Of a stretch of DNA of 64,000 nucleotides, positions 22,363-36,500 are shown piece after piece. Source of the stretch: Halichondria panicea (lineage: Eukaryota; Porifera; Demospongiae; Suberitida; Halichondriidae); the NCBI RefSeq assembly GCF_963675165.1, contig NC_087387.1, positions 6,086,558-6,150,557 on the forward strand, given 5' to 3'. The stretch's first letter is position 1. Each line of letters starts with the position of its first letter. A model generated the notes under the pieces. That model did not search any database and had not been told where the DNA came from. It worked only from the letters and a program-made list of their open reading frames with translations. The translations under genes were made by a program, and so were the position numbers.

Positions 22363-23992
22363 TATTATATATACACTGACTCCTACTGCAAACATTGTTA
22401 GCCTATGATCATTAGTGGCTTAATATTTATCTTGATATTGTTGTTCATTGAATTACTACTACCATGTTACAATGTCATGTGGATACTCTCTTTCTCTGGC
22501 TCTGCCGGTACAATTATATATTATATTATATACTGCTAGATTGTTGATTGCACCATAGCTAGGTAGTATAGAGGTTCTGTGATTGCATTGACTGTTGTTT
22601 TGTATTTCTTACCTGATATCAATCAATGATCAATCATCGGGCAGAGCTGCATGTCTGCATGCATAATAAGCGTTTCTGTGAGAAGCGATTTGTCCTCCAA
22701 ATACTTGCATGGCCACACTTGCATGGGATTGACTTTGGTGTGTCCAGAGTGCGGCATGCATGGTGACTGTGACAAAGTTAACATACACAATTTTAAGGGT
22801 CATACAATATAGGCTTTACAGCCTCTCAATCCAGGTTGCACAGAACTGACCAATTAACATTATGAGGGAACGTCTATATATAGTGTTAACTTGATGCTCG
22901 TAGCATAAATTATAGGTGTCAAGAGAAATATAGGCATCAATTCAAATGATGTCAACTATTGGCTGAAGGTGAATATTCAAGTCAGCAATTAAGATAACAT
23001 TGTCTTTTGTCAGGTGTGCCGTGTTTATTTCTACTTTATGTCAGGAATAATCAGATGTTTTATTAAAGAAGAGAATAATATATCAGGGCCTATAATCTGC
23101 TTGGTCGCGATCCCAGGCCGCACTTCCAAGGCCTGTGAAGGAGGCCAAAATGTTTCCACAATATACACACACTGACAATTAAAAACAAAGCGGTTGGACA
23201 GACTGCCCGGCTGCGTACAGGCAGCGGCTGCATACAGATTGCCCAGCTGCGTATACAGGCAGCGGTAAAGGCGGCAGACTGCACAAATTAAAGGTAGTAG
23301 ACTACATAAATGTAGCAGAGGTAACGCTCGGTTTCCCAGCAGCGTACCCACTGCAGCTCAGGAGCCCAGGTATATACTAACCCACACGCTACGCGGGTGA
23401 CTGCATCCAATATCCGTAAGTTTCAGGAAGTGTTCAATTACATGTTACCTGCCAACACAAGCACTGGGCTATTTGTAGCTGCCAAGAGTCTGATTCGTGC
23501 ACTGTTTGATGCTATTAGCGTTTGATGCTATCAGCTTAATCAGCAGTGGACAGACAGCTGCACTTCTGGATGCCAGAGATACCTATATATAAATTATACG
23601 AGCTGACTGCATGATCACACTGCACTTGAATTACTTGTGTACTTGTGTAATTTTTGTTGCTCTTCAACTATGATAATTGTGTTCGCGCAAGTCTCGATTG
23701 AAAGCCGCCCGAAATGTGTAATTTTGGTCATGTGCCAAAGGAGGCAACCGGGCAACACCCACACACACGGAGCCCCACCTCCTAAAACTGATTAAAAGTT
23801 CAAAGGTTAGCCACGTGGAAATTAGGGAAATGATATCATCCTGCATAAGCTATCAAAACATCATCCATCAACAAAAGTACAAGTATAATTCCAGTCGATT
23901 TGAATATTAAGGTCAGTGTAGACGCAGCCCAAACTAGATCTAGTGTACGTCTGTGTGTGTGTGCAGACCTCAAGAAAGAGTGTTTGAGAACG
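22363..23992. other. Intergenic region with dispersed repeats
   Basis: No coding exon supported. At about 22968-23005 the 'tggctgaaggtgaatatt' block repeats one near 9095. At 23113-23400 there are 'ccaggccgcactt', 'cggtttcccagc' and 'taacccacacgctac' blocks that recur near 46708 and 53985-54100, so a dispersed repeat family is present. GC-rich 'gctgcgta.aggcagcgg' short repeats lie at 23210-23270. Confidence 0.5.
23541..23581 (+). pseudogene. NUP37: Duplicated fragment of NUP37 last exon
   Basis: 'agcagtggacagacagctgc' and 'acttctggatgccagagata' repeat the end of NUP37 exon 8 (about 21218-21258) with one or two differences, losing the stop codon. Downstream DNA (23600-23860) shares short blocks with 21290-21600, such as 'cacgtgg.aattag'. 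Points to a segmental copy of the NUP37 3' end placed just before NAV. Confidence 0.75.
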
Positions 23993-26900
23993 ATGTCCAA
24001 GATAGCTAAACCAGGAGGTGGGGGTCAGCAAGATCAGAAAAAGGTGAGAACTCATACTATACTGTACTAGTCTACTGCACTCTCTGTAACACACACACAC
24101 TCTGCATTAGCATGCTAGCTAGCTACTACATGTATAGCAGGGGAGGGAGATCACTATCACTATCATGGCTTGTACAGATATCTCGTTAGTTTTACTCGTT
24201 TAGTTACAAGGTCTTCAATGCACATGCATCGTGGAACGATAGCTCATTAGACGTAACTAACTGGTTTCTGTTAAAGTAAGGTACTGTAATTGATGCTAGC
24301 TGTTGTAAGTATAGTTGACCATATAAACATGGAATGCTTGTGCAGCACTAGACACACACACACTCTCCTGAGTACTGTAGGTGCGAAGTGAACCCATTAG
24401 ATCTATAGATGCAGTAATTAGTAACACTGGCTAGTTGGTTGGTAAACTGGTTTGTTGCTAATTGCAAGATTGTACAGTTAGTGGTCTAGCAGGTCTTGCA
24501 ATGGTATCAGTTTTCCTGTGCTAATGGATCATTAGATGGGAACACTGCTAAGTGGATTAATACTGTGGTTTTGTGGTGAACAGTGTTTGCATGAATAATA
24601 TCTGACCATGAATAACCTTCAGAGACTGGCACAGGATGTGGCCTCAATGTTCCCTCATCTGTTTCCTAGCAATACTTGTAACTCTGATAGGTCGTTAGCA
24701 TTGATTATAACAAGCCCATTCATCTAACTTGTTGTCTGCAAAAAACCATTCTCTAAGAAAAATGTCACTGCCCTGTGTGTGTGGTGTGTGTGTGCATTAC
24801 CACTATCCCATTGCATGTCCACGCGTAGGTACTTGTGCCGAGGTTCATTAAACATGTTACAATAAACAAATTTTTATCGCATTTAATTGAATTGATCTTA
24901 TCTAATGGGCCACTGTTGTTGTGCTATTACCCATACAATGAAAAGTCTGTCAACACAACGTGTCATCACGTCAACTGTGTACTTTTAGCACTTGCAGTCT
25001 TGGAATGTCTTAAAAATCAGATAGGCCTACTTTCGTAGTAGTGAAAGCTAAGAGGTTATAGTCTCCATTTGTTTCGGCTAGGTTGAGAGCTGCTGTTGTT
25101 GTAGCATCAGATGTGTTTAGGATCGTGCAAGTCATGTTGTGAAAATGTGTAACATCTGTTGTTCCATAGTCAATAGCTAGTAGTGTTCGTGTAACCGGTA
25201 GCAACACCTTGTACAGGCAATGGTTTGCCCTAATATGATCTGTTCTGTATATTGTACAGTGCAATGACAACCTTCCCTTGTAGCATCTGTTCGAGAAGCA
25301 TTCTAAATGTTGTCTGTTCTCTTGTGAGTGTCCAAGGCTAGGTAGGTGTTGATGACTGTTGTGTATAGAGTTGACCAATGCTTTAGTGTAATGGCATAAT
25401 CATGACAAAACAAATAGAACAAGTGTAAATGGATAAGTGGTTGTCTGGAGTACACACATGTACTGTACATGTACTGCACATGTACTGTGCATGTGTGTCC
25501 CAATATAGCAGGCCTTATTAGTGTAATGCAGCTTGTGTCTAGGAAGCATATCACAGCAGAGAAAAATGGCTCAGAATTGCCAAGTTTGAATTTGTAATGG
25601 CCTTGTTGATTATTGTCCGTGCATTAGCTATTATTGATTGTGTTACATGTAGCGCACAATTCTTCCCTTGTTTCTGCATTTCCTGTGCACTAACCTCTCA
25701 AGGTTTTCACCCATTGTGTGTGTGTGTGTGTGTGTCGTTGCCTCATTCACCTGTCATCCTGTGTTGAAGCACTACCAGGGCACAGGTCATTGTAAGCTCT
25801 GGCTCTATTGACAGCAATAGCGTTACTCACGATTAAAGCATTGTATGGACATTATAGCATGCACAGATGTTGGATAGTTGCACCGAGGCTCTCCTTAGCA
25901 GTCCCTCCAGTATACTGCAAAGCTAAAAAAATTAGTGTGTGTGTGGTTGGTTGATGGATTGTCTGCTTCACTGTATTGAGTGTTTGATGTGGTAAGTACA
26001 GCATTCTTTGTACTCTGGTATCATTGTGCATGTGTGTGGTATCAGCTAGTGTGTGTCCCTCTCTAGGCTATGAATGGTACAGGGAACCTGCTAGTCCCTG
26101 TATCTGTATCAACCCACGCCCACACTCACACACACACACACACACGCCCACACACCTCGCTATGCTCAGTATCATATTCTGCAATATGAACACATTTGCC
26201 ATCTCATCAATTGTGGGAATTATTATCTTGTTCGTCTAATTAATGGCATTGAAGTAACTACTGAACTTTATCCTCATTTCCCATCACCAAAAGATTAGTA
26301 CAGACAATAGTCTAACGATGTGTGTGTCAGTGTTCTTGTCATGTGAAGTACTTGTCCCCATTGATGTCTGCCATGCCACCAGTGCCTGCCTGGCTAATGT
26401 GTGAGAGGGTGGGCTGGCCAAGTGCCTGCTGCCTGGCTAATGTGTGAGAGGGTGGGCTGGCCAAGTGCCTGCTGCCTGGCTAATGTGTGAGAGGGGGGGC
26501 TGGCCAAGTGCCTGCTGCCTGGCTAATGTGTGAGAGGGTGGGCTGGCCAAGTGCCTGCTCTGATTAGCTGCTGAATAGACTACTAATGTGTGCTGACCTT
26601 GAATAATTTAGCTCAGATTTCAAGCCATTTTTCACCTCCCCCCCCCCCCCCCACACACACCCACACACACCCACACTCTCTCTCCTAGTAATTGTTGATA
26701 GTAATTAGACCCTCTTTCCCATCCTAATTGAATAATATTGTATTCTAGGGTGTCAGTGTCTGGAAGCTGCTCTCAGTGTGTGTGCTTGTGTGTGTGTAGG
26801 TGTAGGGGTTCCATTGGCTGGAGGGTTTGCTTCCCATACATCTCCCTTTAAACTATCACCAAATGAAACCGTTTGACTTGCTTCTGAAAGCGAGCAACCT

Positions 26901-27446
26901 TTGAGTTTCTATAGTTACATCAAAATAAAAATAAAAGTTAAAATCTTAAACCAGTCCCTTTTATTTGATGTGTTTCATAAATCCCTGTTCATTTGCCACG
27001 CTAAAGTCGTGTGGTTCGTGACCTCCATGTGTTGATGTTAGCCAGTACGTGTATTAAAACCAACTATCTGCTTGTTATTGAAACTGGCTATACCGTATGT
27101 TGAGGCTGGTCATGTGACCCAGTGTACCGTGTGTTGAGGCTGGTCATATGACCCAGTGTACTGTATGTTGAGGCTAGTCATGTGACCCAGTGTACCGTAT
27201 GTTGAGGCTAGTCATGTGACCCAGTGTACCGTGTGTTGAGGCTAGTCATGTGACCCAGTGCTCACGTTATATCTGTACATGTACATGCGTATGCGTACAG
27301 CTGTAATCACGTTACCTTATATGGATGGTGTCGAGTTATCACGTTGTGGGCCATTGTGAATGTGAGGGGAATATCATACAGCCTATAGCATCAATGCATG
27401 TAGCTGGACAGTGTGTGTAGCACCTGTCAGCAATGTCCCCTCTCAG

Positions 27447-27502
<56 letters not shown>

Positions 27503-30500
27503 TGGCCGGGGTACTCCACATCTGTAGTGGACATATTGTCTCCACTGTGCTGGGATACATCAGCCACAGATATGCTGGCAATTACCAACCATGAGTATTG
27601 TAAGAGATGACCACAGATCTCCATATATTGCTCTTAACTCCAAGACAGTCCATTCCCTAATACACTCCCCTGCTCTACCCTCCCACCTTATAGACCAGGA
27701 CAGCCATGCAGCTTGCCTTATACAGCCCTAGTTCTGCCTCCCTTGCTCTACCCTCCCACCTTATAGACCAGGACAGCCATGCAGCTTGCCTTATACAGCC
27801 CTAGTTCTGCCTCCCCTGCTCTACCCTCCCACCTTATAGACCAGGACAGCCATGCAGCTTGCCTTATACAGCCCTAGTTCTGCCTCCCCTGAGCTTACCC
27901 TCCCCCCACCTTATTGGCTGGGCACACATTAGGAGTACCTGCATCCCACACCAAGCTACATGCCAACCATGTATTGTACCACTTAGCTTTAATTGCCCGT
28001 AATAGAGCATCGGGTGGCCCACCAGTTTAGACTGTACGTAGAATAATTGTGGTGGTTTAAGTTTTCCAGTCATTACTGCTAAGTCTAAATCAATCGCTTT
28101 GTTTTAGAAAGAGTTTCAACTAACTCTAGTGGCACTTACTGCCTGCAGTGCTGTGTCTATCCTTATTCTGTAAAAACCTTTCATTGAACCATTAAAGTGT
28201 GATAGCTATAGCTAGCTGTGTGCTATAATGTTTGTGTGGCTATAATGCTCAGGTTACATAACTAGCCAGTGATTATAATTAATTTATCAGATACTTCTGT
28301 TCAGCCAAAAAACTTCCAATAATAATTATGACACTAACTGCTGTGTTGCTGTGTTGCTGTGTTGCTTTGATGTACAGTATCAGTGTACAGTCAGTATAGC
28401 ACATCTCTTTGAAGCAGTGACTAGCCTCACTGGGGCGTAGCCAGCCTGGGGACCAGATGTGGTAATGTAGTAATTGCCTATTATAGCTTCTCTTGAAGAT
28501 TTATTAAAGGTTTAGCTTTCAAGTGTATAGAGGACTGTGTTAGCAAGACTGATGGTTCTGCCCACACTGTCGGCCCAGTCAATCAGACCAATGTAACTGG
28601 TTCATACCTTATACGTAGTCATAGAACATGTGAGTAATTTGTAGCTAGTACACTTTTCTGAGGCTTTGTGAAGGAGGCTAACTAGTACACCCATGACAGT
28701 CCATCCTGCATGGGCAGATCCCAGTATATATACAGGATATTGGTCTAATCTAAATATTTGGTTAACTTGATGCCAATTCTTTGATGTGATGTACGCACCC
28801 GCACATGTCGTGATCTGCCCCTCCCCCTTATATTGCTTGTAATTTTTATGTACATCTTGTTAAAATCTTGTCCACTACAAGCCGTGGTGTGGGGGGGTCA
28901 GAGGGAGGCAGTCTCTACACCTTGTGTTTCATAACATCATTAAATCACTAATAACAGCGCAGGCGTGTGTGTGTATATATCTATATCTAGCAACAAATGA
29001 CATATATCATTTGTACATTACATGTATTATAATTATGCTTTCTGTTTAATTTATATTGATATGTAGGTCTACATGTTCATAGTTGTGTTTTTATAATTAT
29101 AGCCTTTTGTTAACAATGCTTGATGTACTGTTTTTAATTACACTGACTGTTGTTTCTGTTGGTGGCTTTTATAGAGTGTGTTGCCATGACTACCATCAGC
29201 TGACTGGACCATCTGTTCAATTAGCCTTGCTTGTATTATGGGCTATAATAGCCATTGTCCTAGCTAGTGTTCCCAGCTCGTGTTCCATCACCTGCATCCA
29301 TTGCTCTGTGTGGTGTGGCCAAGGTGTTGTATGGTTGTCAGGGAAGTGTGTGTGGAGCTCCATTGTCAGTGGTCTTGCTAGTGTGTTCTTGTGCTGTATG
29401 GTCTTATAATAATTATATTATAAGACTATTAAAGTTGTTGTTAGGTACATGATGTGTTGATGGATGCACACTTGACAAGTTGTGTAATTACTGATTGATG
29501 TACAAGATAACAAGTGTTTTACAAGTGGCCGCTATAATTGAAGGAATAACATTTATAACTTTGGAGAGTAATAATTATGAGAATTTAGCCCATCCAACCA
29601 AAACATATCTATTGCAATATAATCACCACACGCTCTGCACGATAACCACTAGCTGACGGCCTCGCTGACAGTACCCTAGTCTAACATGCCCCCCCTCTCT
29701 AACCTTGATCCCTAACCCCCTTCCTGCAGATATATTTGGACTGGGCCAACCATTACCTTCGCAAGTCTGGTCAGAGTGACGTGGTGCTCGCTGATCTGAA
29801 GGACATCTCCGATGGCTACTATCTACCTAGAATCATACAAGCCGTCGGTAAGTTAGCCAGTACATATAATCATATACACAGCTAGATCATGGTCACGAGG
29901 TATATAACATCATTAATGGGCTTACTTGTGGAGACACCAACACATCATTAATGGGCTTACTTGCATGTGTTATAGTGACATGATCGTGAGCATGAGTGCC
30001 CAAAGCTCGAGGGTTAAGGGACACTAACACATAGATACCTCATGATGCACATGATCTACCAGCAGCATGACCACGCACTCTTCACTATAGAGCTAGCAGC
30101 ATGACATCATTATGTATCCTCAAGCAATCTGTAGTTACAGGGAAGCATACAGTGTAGTTCCCTGCTATACACACCCGAGTGGGATCTATGTAATCAATGA
30201 ACTCTTGATATAATCGATGTGTACATTTCCTGCGTACGTTGAAAGCGTTCATGTATTGCTGTGTTTGTGTTCTGAGACTGAGATAAACTGCCGGCCGCTA
30301 TTGAAGCAACAGCTTCACTCGTTAATTGATTAGAGTTTTAGTTTTAAAGTTAGTTTTCCCAAAACACTCACTCACACACACACACACATGTACTAGCTTG
30401 CATAACGTTATTGGCTGTACTTGTGCATGATATGTAAATGTGCGTAATATTATGTAATGGGCCTTTAAATGTCTGGTAGCGCCTAACGACCCCACCCACA

Positions 30501-30507
30501 CCACACA

Positions 30508-30540
<33 letters not shown>

Positions 30541-33500
30541 GTGAGCAACAAAGTACCAGGTGTACAAGATTCCACTGAAGACAAAGTAAGTCACTGTCGT
30601 AGCTGTTGCTATGGCTACATGTACATATGACATCACAAGGTGTTTATTAGGTGTCACTTCCTGGTAGTGTCTACTACACACACAACCTTTGAGTTGGTTT
30701 GTGGTTTTCCTTAGGTCAACAATCTCCTATCTAGAGCACATGCAAGGTTTCCTATCTTATCATGTGTCTACTAATTAGTGTTTTGTAGGAGGCCTGGAAT
30801 CTTCAAAGTGGTGGGCTAGTATTCGATCTCAATCTCCATCTCAACACTAGCTGCCTCTTTTTAGCTGCAGTTGGAGTGCAGTGCACTTGCAACAGAGAAT
30901 TGCCAAACAGCAAAACCACACTTATTAGACAATAAGCCTAAACTGTATGTATGCATGACTAAGAGGTGTAATGACTAGGGACAGAACAGGTGTGGCCTTG
31001 TGGTTAGGGTGGTGGCTTAGTAGATTAGATGATAGATAAGGCGTGGGTTTGATTCCCTCTTTGGGGACTTTCTTATATTTCTTTACAAAACAGTTAGTAA
31101 TTGCTCTAAATTTTGAAGTCATCATACTCCTTCTCAAGTACATACAAGTTGGGGCGTCGCCTGGTTTCTGTGAAATTCGTTTCACGGAAACTGGGCGACG
31201 GACGACCCAACTTACCCTTTTTGCACATCCTGGCCACCAAATATTGCTGCATGTACTGTATAGTTGTTTGTCAGCTGATCTGAGGTGATAATATAATATA
31301 TTATTAATAGTAGTATTATTGCAATGTGCCGGCCCTTAGCTCTGTGTCATGTGATATCATCCACAACAGCTGCACGCTATTACCTGACAGGGAGTTGATG
31401 GTGTATGCTATTACCTGACAGTATGTATACAGGGAGCACGTTAGTTGGCAAACAGTCACACTGGTGAATGCACCACTCCCTCCCTTATATGAGCTAATAG
31501 CTGCTTTGAACTACACAAACAAGATTACAGATTTATTGACAGGAAAACATGTTTTTTAATGTGGTGGTATTTATATGGGTTCCCGACCCTTAGTGGTCGT
31601 TTAGGATGTATTTCAGTTGCCATTGTTACATACACACATCACACCCACACACACACACACACTAAACACCACTCCACACACACATTACACCCACTCCACA
31701 CACACACAGGCTAAGAACATCGATGCTTGTGTCAAGTACATGAAGGAGGTCGGTGTGAACTGCTCCACTTTCAAGGCAAACGGTTAGTTCAACAATTTAC
31801 AATCCTCTCCACTGCTAAAATACTAACTGTTGATCGTTATATTCTACAGTTATATAACCTGTACTATACCACACCCACCTGCAGATATAGCGGAGGGGAA
31901 CATGAAGTCCATCCTCTCAATGTTCTACAACCTCTCACAACTCAAGAAACCCGCTAAAACCAGTTCAACCAGTTCTGAGGCCCCTCCCACCAGCCGAATA
32001 GCACGACCAGTGTCACCTGGCCTCAAGGTATCCCATGGAACCACTAACGGTGAGTTTAGAGTCAGTGACAGATAGACCGTTACGGGATAAAAGACAAAAG
32101 CATGGTCTTTAGTGATTTTGATAAGTTACTACTTCCCTTACAAATCAAAAGGATGCATTTTGTAGCTCTTTGAAAGGCCTATCAAATGTGGCTCAAATCT
32201 CCCCATTTTAATTCTATTTCTCTTGCTTTGTAGCCGCCACGCCTCTCTCCAAGACCTCATCCCTCCCAGCGGGCGTAACCAATGGCAACACATCGAGCCC
32301 TGCTATTGGTCGGAGGACAGCGGGCAGTTCCATCCTCACCACGACCACGTATGACCGACCATACAGTCAGCGCAGGGTGCCCTACAAGCAAGTGATACTT
32401 GGGGAGGCCGGGGAGAAACCAGTCATACTCGAGAATGAAGGTACATGTCTGTGTTACAGTGTATTGTATACTGGTTAAATAGTATGGGCCGAGTTAGGAT
32501 TACCCAATCTCTAAAGATGTATTTTAAAGTAGTCTGCAATGGGAGCCATAATATGTATGCAACGTACAATGTCAATGCTTCACCTGCCTATAGCAGTGGG
32601 CGTTAGATACCCTCCAAGTTAATTGCTCACTAAACATTTAGGTATGTAAACAACCGTTGAATTAAGCATCTACAATATGCATTTATTAGTTGTAAAACTG
32701 GACAGTCCTAACTCAAGTTAGGGACACTCAAAGTTAGCTATAGTTGCATGTCCATAATCATATTAATAGTGCTGTCTCCATGGTAATAATTATATAGTGT
32801 GTCTCGTCATCTTTTACTACCTCCACAGAGGCAACATCGCCGTCAGTAGAAACCAAGCCCGTTACCAATGGTTACCACTCGTCTAGCGGAGAATTCGAAG
32901 TGAAAACGGAGTCAAAATCTGATACATGTACCAAAGAATCGAAATCTCAAATAGAACATTCGAAATCAAAACTGTCGCGGCTTAGTAAACCTAAAGAGTC
33001 TAAATTAGTGGCCCCTGGTTCGACCAATCAGATCAAGGAACAGCCGCAGGAAGGCAAGCAACAAGTTCGCTCCAAGACATTACCTCATCCGAGCAAGTTA
33101 CAGGCAGTGGGCGTGGTTAAGAGGCCGGAGCAGGGGGGCGTGGCACACCAAGGGGGCTCAGCGGAGGATATAGTTCCCAGGCCACAGAGCAGACTCAAGT
33201 TCCCAGGTATTGTATTAATAATAGCTTGCATTGAGGTGACATGTTTCACCGTTTCAATAATAAAAGTTTTAAAGTGAATGACGCTGCTATTGATTGTCAC
33301 ACAGTACTAGAAGCCTACAGTATTTAATATTTTGCGAGCTCATAACATTACACGTAGTCGTAGTACAATGGTGTTATAGCCCTCATTTTAACCCCTCCAT
33401 AGCGAGTGGTCGGTCTACCCCCAGTGGTGGTCGTAGCACACCCTCTGGTAGGGGTAGTGGTCTCGTGAGACCATCCGGCAGTCGTCTCGAGAAGATGGGC

Positions 33501-36500
33501 TCCGAGGAGCCAGGTGAGTGGGCGTGTGTGCGATATCTGTATTCCTGATGTATTATTGACTGCTAATAATTATAAATATGCAACTAGTGTGTCCTGGAGT
33601 AACTGCAATAGAGCGTGGGGTTTTATAATCGGTAGTGATTCAACTATAATATCTAGCCAGCAAGTGGTTTAAGCTGCCTGCAGTGTGATGAGTTATCTAA
33701 AGACATGTCCCTATACCCCCCTGCAGTTAGAGAAGAGAGCAAGCTGAGACTCACTCGCAATGGCAGTGATGGTGCAACCAAGCGTCACAAGATCTCTCCT
33801 AGTATCACAAACGTCCCAGGAGTGGGTGTCATAGAAGCAGGCACACACTCATCACATACGCCCACAAAAACTCGCTTGCCAACGCCCGAGATGAACAGAA
33901 AACAACGAACGGAACTTGATCTATCCTCGAGCAGTGAACACACCACCACTGAGGGCAGGAGCTTGCCGGGTCTCAAGAAGCCATCCGGTGGATTGCGAAA
34001 ACCATCAGGTGGTTTTGGATTCGGAGGGAAGCAGACCACGCCCACTAGTAACGATGCCACACCTCCTAATGACGGAACCGCACCCTCTGAAGGCGCTTCT
34101 GCTAAAAGAACGGCGACTGTTGAAAAGAAACCATCATTTTCTAAACTGAGTCGATTTGGAGTGCAGAACAAACTTACACCCCCCACACACTCATCACACC
34201 CCTCACACATCACACACATCACACAGGCGGCTGGAGGTAGCACCAGTAGTCTGGACAGCACTGATATCAAACTTGCCGTCTCGTCAAAACTTGATTCCGA
34301 AACTTCAAAGGGAAATTCGGAACCAGAAAAACCCGCTCAACTAGAAATTCCAGAATCTACGCAAAGTTCAACGCAGAGCTCGACCTCTGACCTTGTCAGC
34401 CCACCCCCGGGTACAGAATTCAAACTGATAACAAATAACGAAACTAAAGACAGTCACCCTCGCTACGGTCGTCGTATTAGCCCCGAGGGCATGTCACATG
34501 AAGAGGCCACAAGTCCGCACGATATCACCACCTCAACCAAAGAAACCAGCGAAGACTTGAACAGAAAAAATAAAGAGAAATCTGATTCTGAACTAATTGA
34601 AAAGACTGTTCAAGACGATACAAAAATGTCCAATTCCAAAGCCTCCAAGAAACTTAGCTTGCCCGAAACTGGCCAATCAGAATCACTCGAAAGCCCACTA
34701 TTGGCGCAAAAACAAGGTCAAAGGTCAATACCCTCTGTGAAACACTCTGTACCCCCCACAAAGAACGAGGACCGAGGCTTTACCCAATCAGAGGTCAGAA
34801 CTGGTCGTCAGGAGGAAATGACCTCTATAACCTCTAAGCAGCAACGTGCTCGTTCTCTTAGTCCCAAATCTTCTCACAGAATTATTCAAAGTTCAAGAAT
34901 TGCTGTTAATTTCGATGGATCTAATTCATCAGTTTTCGATGCGAATCGCAGCGGAAGTTCTGAAGACATTCAACGGGTGAACGAGCGGAGTCCGCTGAAG
35001 AGCTCGTTAAGAGGGGGTGTGACCAGGGGTGTGGTCAACAAGCGTACCTCATCGAGTAGTTCCGGTGATAGTGCGTCCTCTTCACCATCACGTCCAAAGG
35101 TCGTTATATCTCCACGCTCCTCACAGGTTAGCGACATATTTACAGTGTACATGACATAAATGCAATTTTTCGTATAAACTGTCCACTAAGTTTAATTCTA
35201 AATATTCGAATAGTGACATCAAAGCTATTACGCATAAGGAGTTTTAATTGGATCATACGAAAATAACCCGCTATGCAGTATTGTTTTATGTACGTTTCAA
35301 TTTTTTTCTCTCAGTTGGTGTACGATCCCAGCGAGACGAGACTGAATGGTTCCCATGGCAATCATATCACTAAGATGTCACCTGACCGTCCAATGTCATT
35401 TGCTGACACACTCTCCAGCGCTTCAAGTGAGCAACTTCAATAAGCAAAAATCCCAATAGTTCATAGTTAATGTGCCAATCTCAAAACTAGTAACTCTTTG
35501 TGCTACAAGATGGTGTGTTTTGATTTCTTTCGGGCCCAAATCTTCCATTTTTTCAAAATGGGAGGGAGCATACACTTCTAGAAATGTTATCCCCCCCTCC
35601 CCCCCGATAGAACCATGACTACAAGCCTCTAGTTTATATTGGTACGGTGACTATAATTATGTGTTACACGACAATTAGTGAAAGCTCTGCTTTTGTTTCC
35701 AGTTCCTAGCCACGCCCAGATACGATCAATATCAGACCTAGTTGGTGACGTGGCAGAGACACTCGGTCTACTAGTCGTGCACTTGTTCATGCAGGCAGGC
35801 AGGACACAATAAAAGAGCTTTGCATAGCGTATAGTTTGTGGGGTAATTCGTTCAATTCTGAGTAAAAAAATTCATTTGACTGTGTTACCGGTAAACCACG
35901 CCAACATTTTTGTAGGGGAAAATTTCGTAGAGGTCAGCTTGCCTACGAAAATTACCCGCTATACAGTAGCACATGGCAAGACCTCCAGGGTCAATACATC
36001 TGTATATTTAGAATGCTGTCTTTCGTAAATGATGCTAGCAATTAACCATAACTATATTCATAGACATATTTCTCATATTTGTGTTCCCACACACATCTCA
36101 TGAGGGTCTTGCCTATAAAGCTTGGCTGGAAATTATAGATAGCATTGCTGTGGCATCACTCTAATATCAAAATTTTTGGGAGGCCTCCCCTAGCTAGTAG
36201 CCTGTAGATGCACAGCTGTATCTATAGGCTTATCAGGAGGCCTGATTGCAATGAACAAACAAATCCATTATAATTCATCACGCTGTCCAGCAGGGACTAG
36301 ACCTGCCAGTGTGGGGGTGGAGCATCCTGTACTTTACTGCCTTTCTTCCTCGCCCTAAGGAGGCGTGATTATTGACATGTAATATGTATAGCGAAAAATA
36401 AATGCGGTCGCTTGTACAGCTCAGGATAGTGATGTTGAGGTTAATTTCGTAGTTTTATTTTCGTGTGATGCTCTTGAATACAATAATTTTCACCATATGA

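Larger units (their letters stand above)
24044..29729. other. NAV intron 1 (5.7 kb), repeats and no nested gene
   Basis: Contains three minisatellites and several CA/TG tracts, listed separately. A possible membrane-like open frame at 29083-29409 has no domain, start context or splice support and is not called. The size suggests room for regulatory elements, but none is recognisable. Confidence 0.5.

Noticed and set aside
29083-29409. Hydrophobic 108-codon frame in NAV intron 1
   Set aside because: Looks membrane-like but lacks family similarity; AT-rich T-runs easily give hydrophobic frames.
30987-31065. A tRNA gene
   Set aside because: A and B box-like motifs are present, but no acceptor stem or cloverleaf could be formed; kept only as a SINE candidate.
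33785-34270. 161-codon minus-strand frame
   Set aside because: Antisense shadow of the large NAV exon 9, whose sense strand is splice- and frame-consistent.
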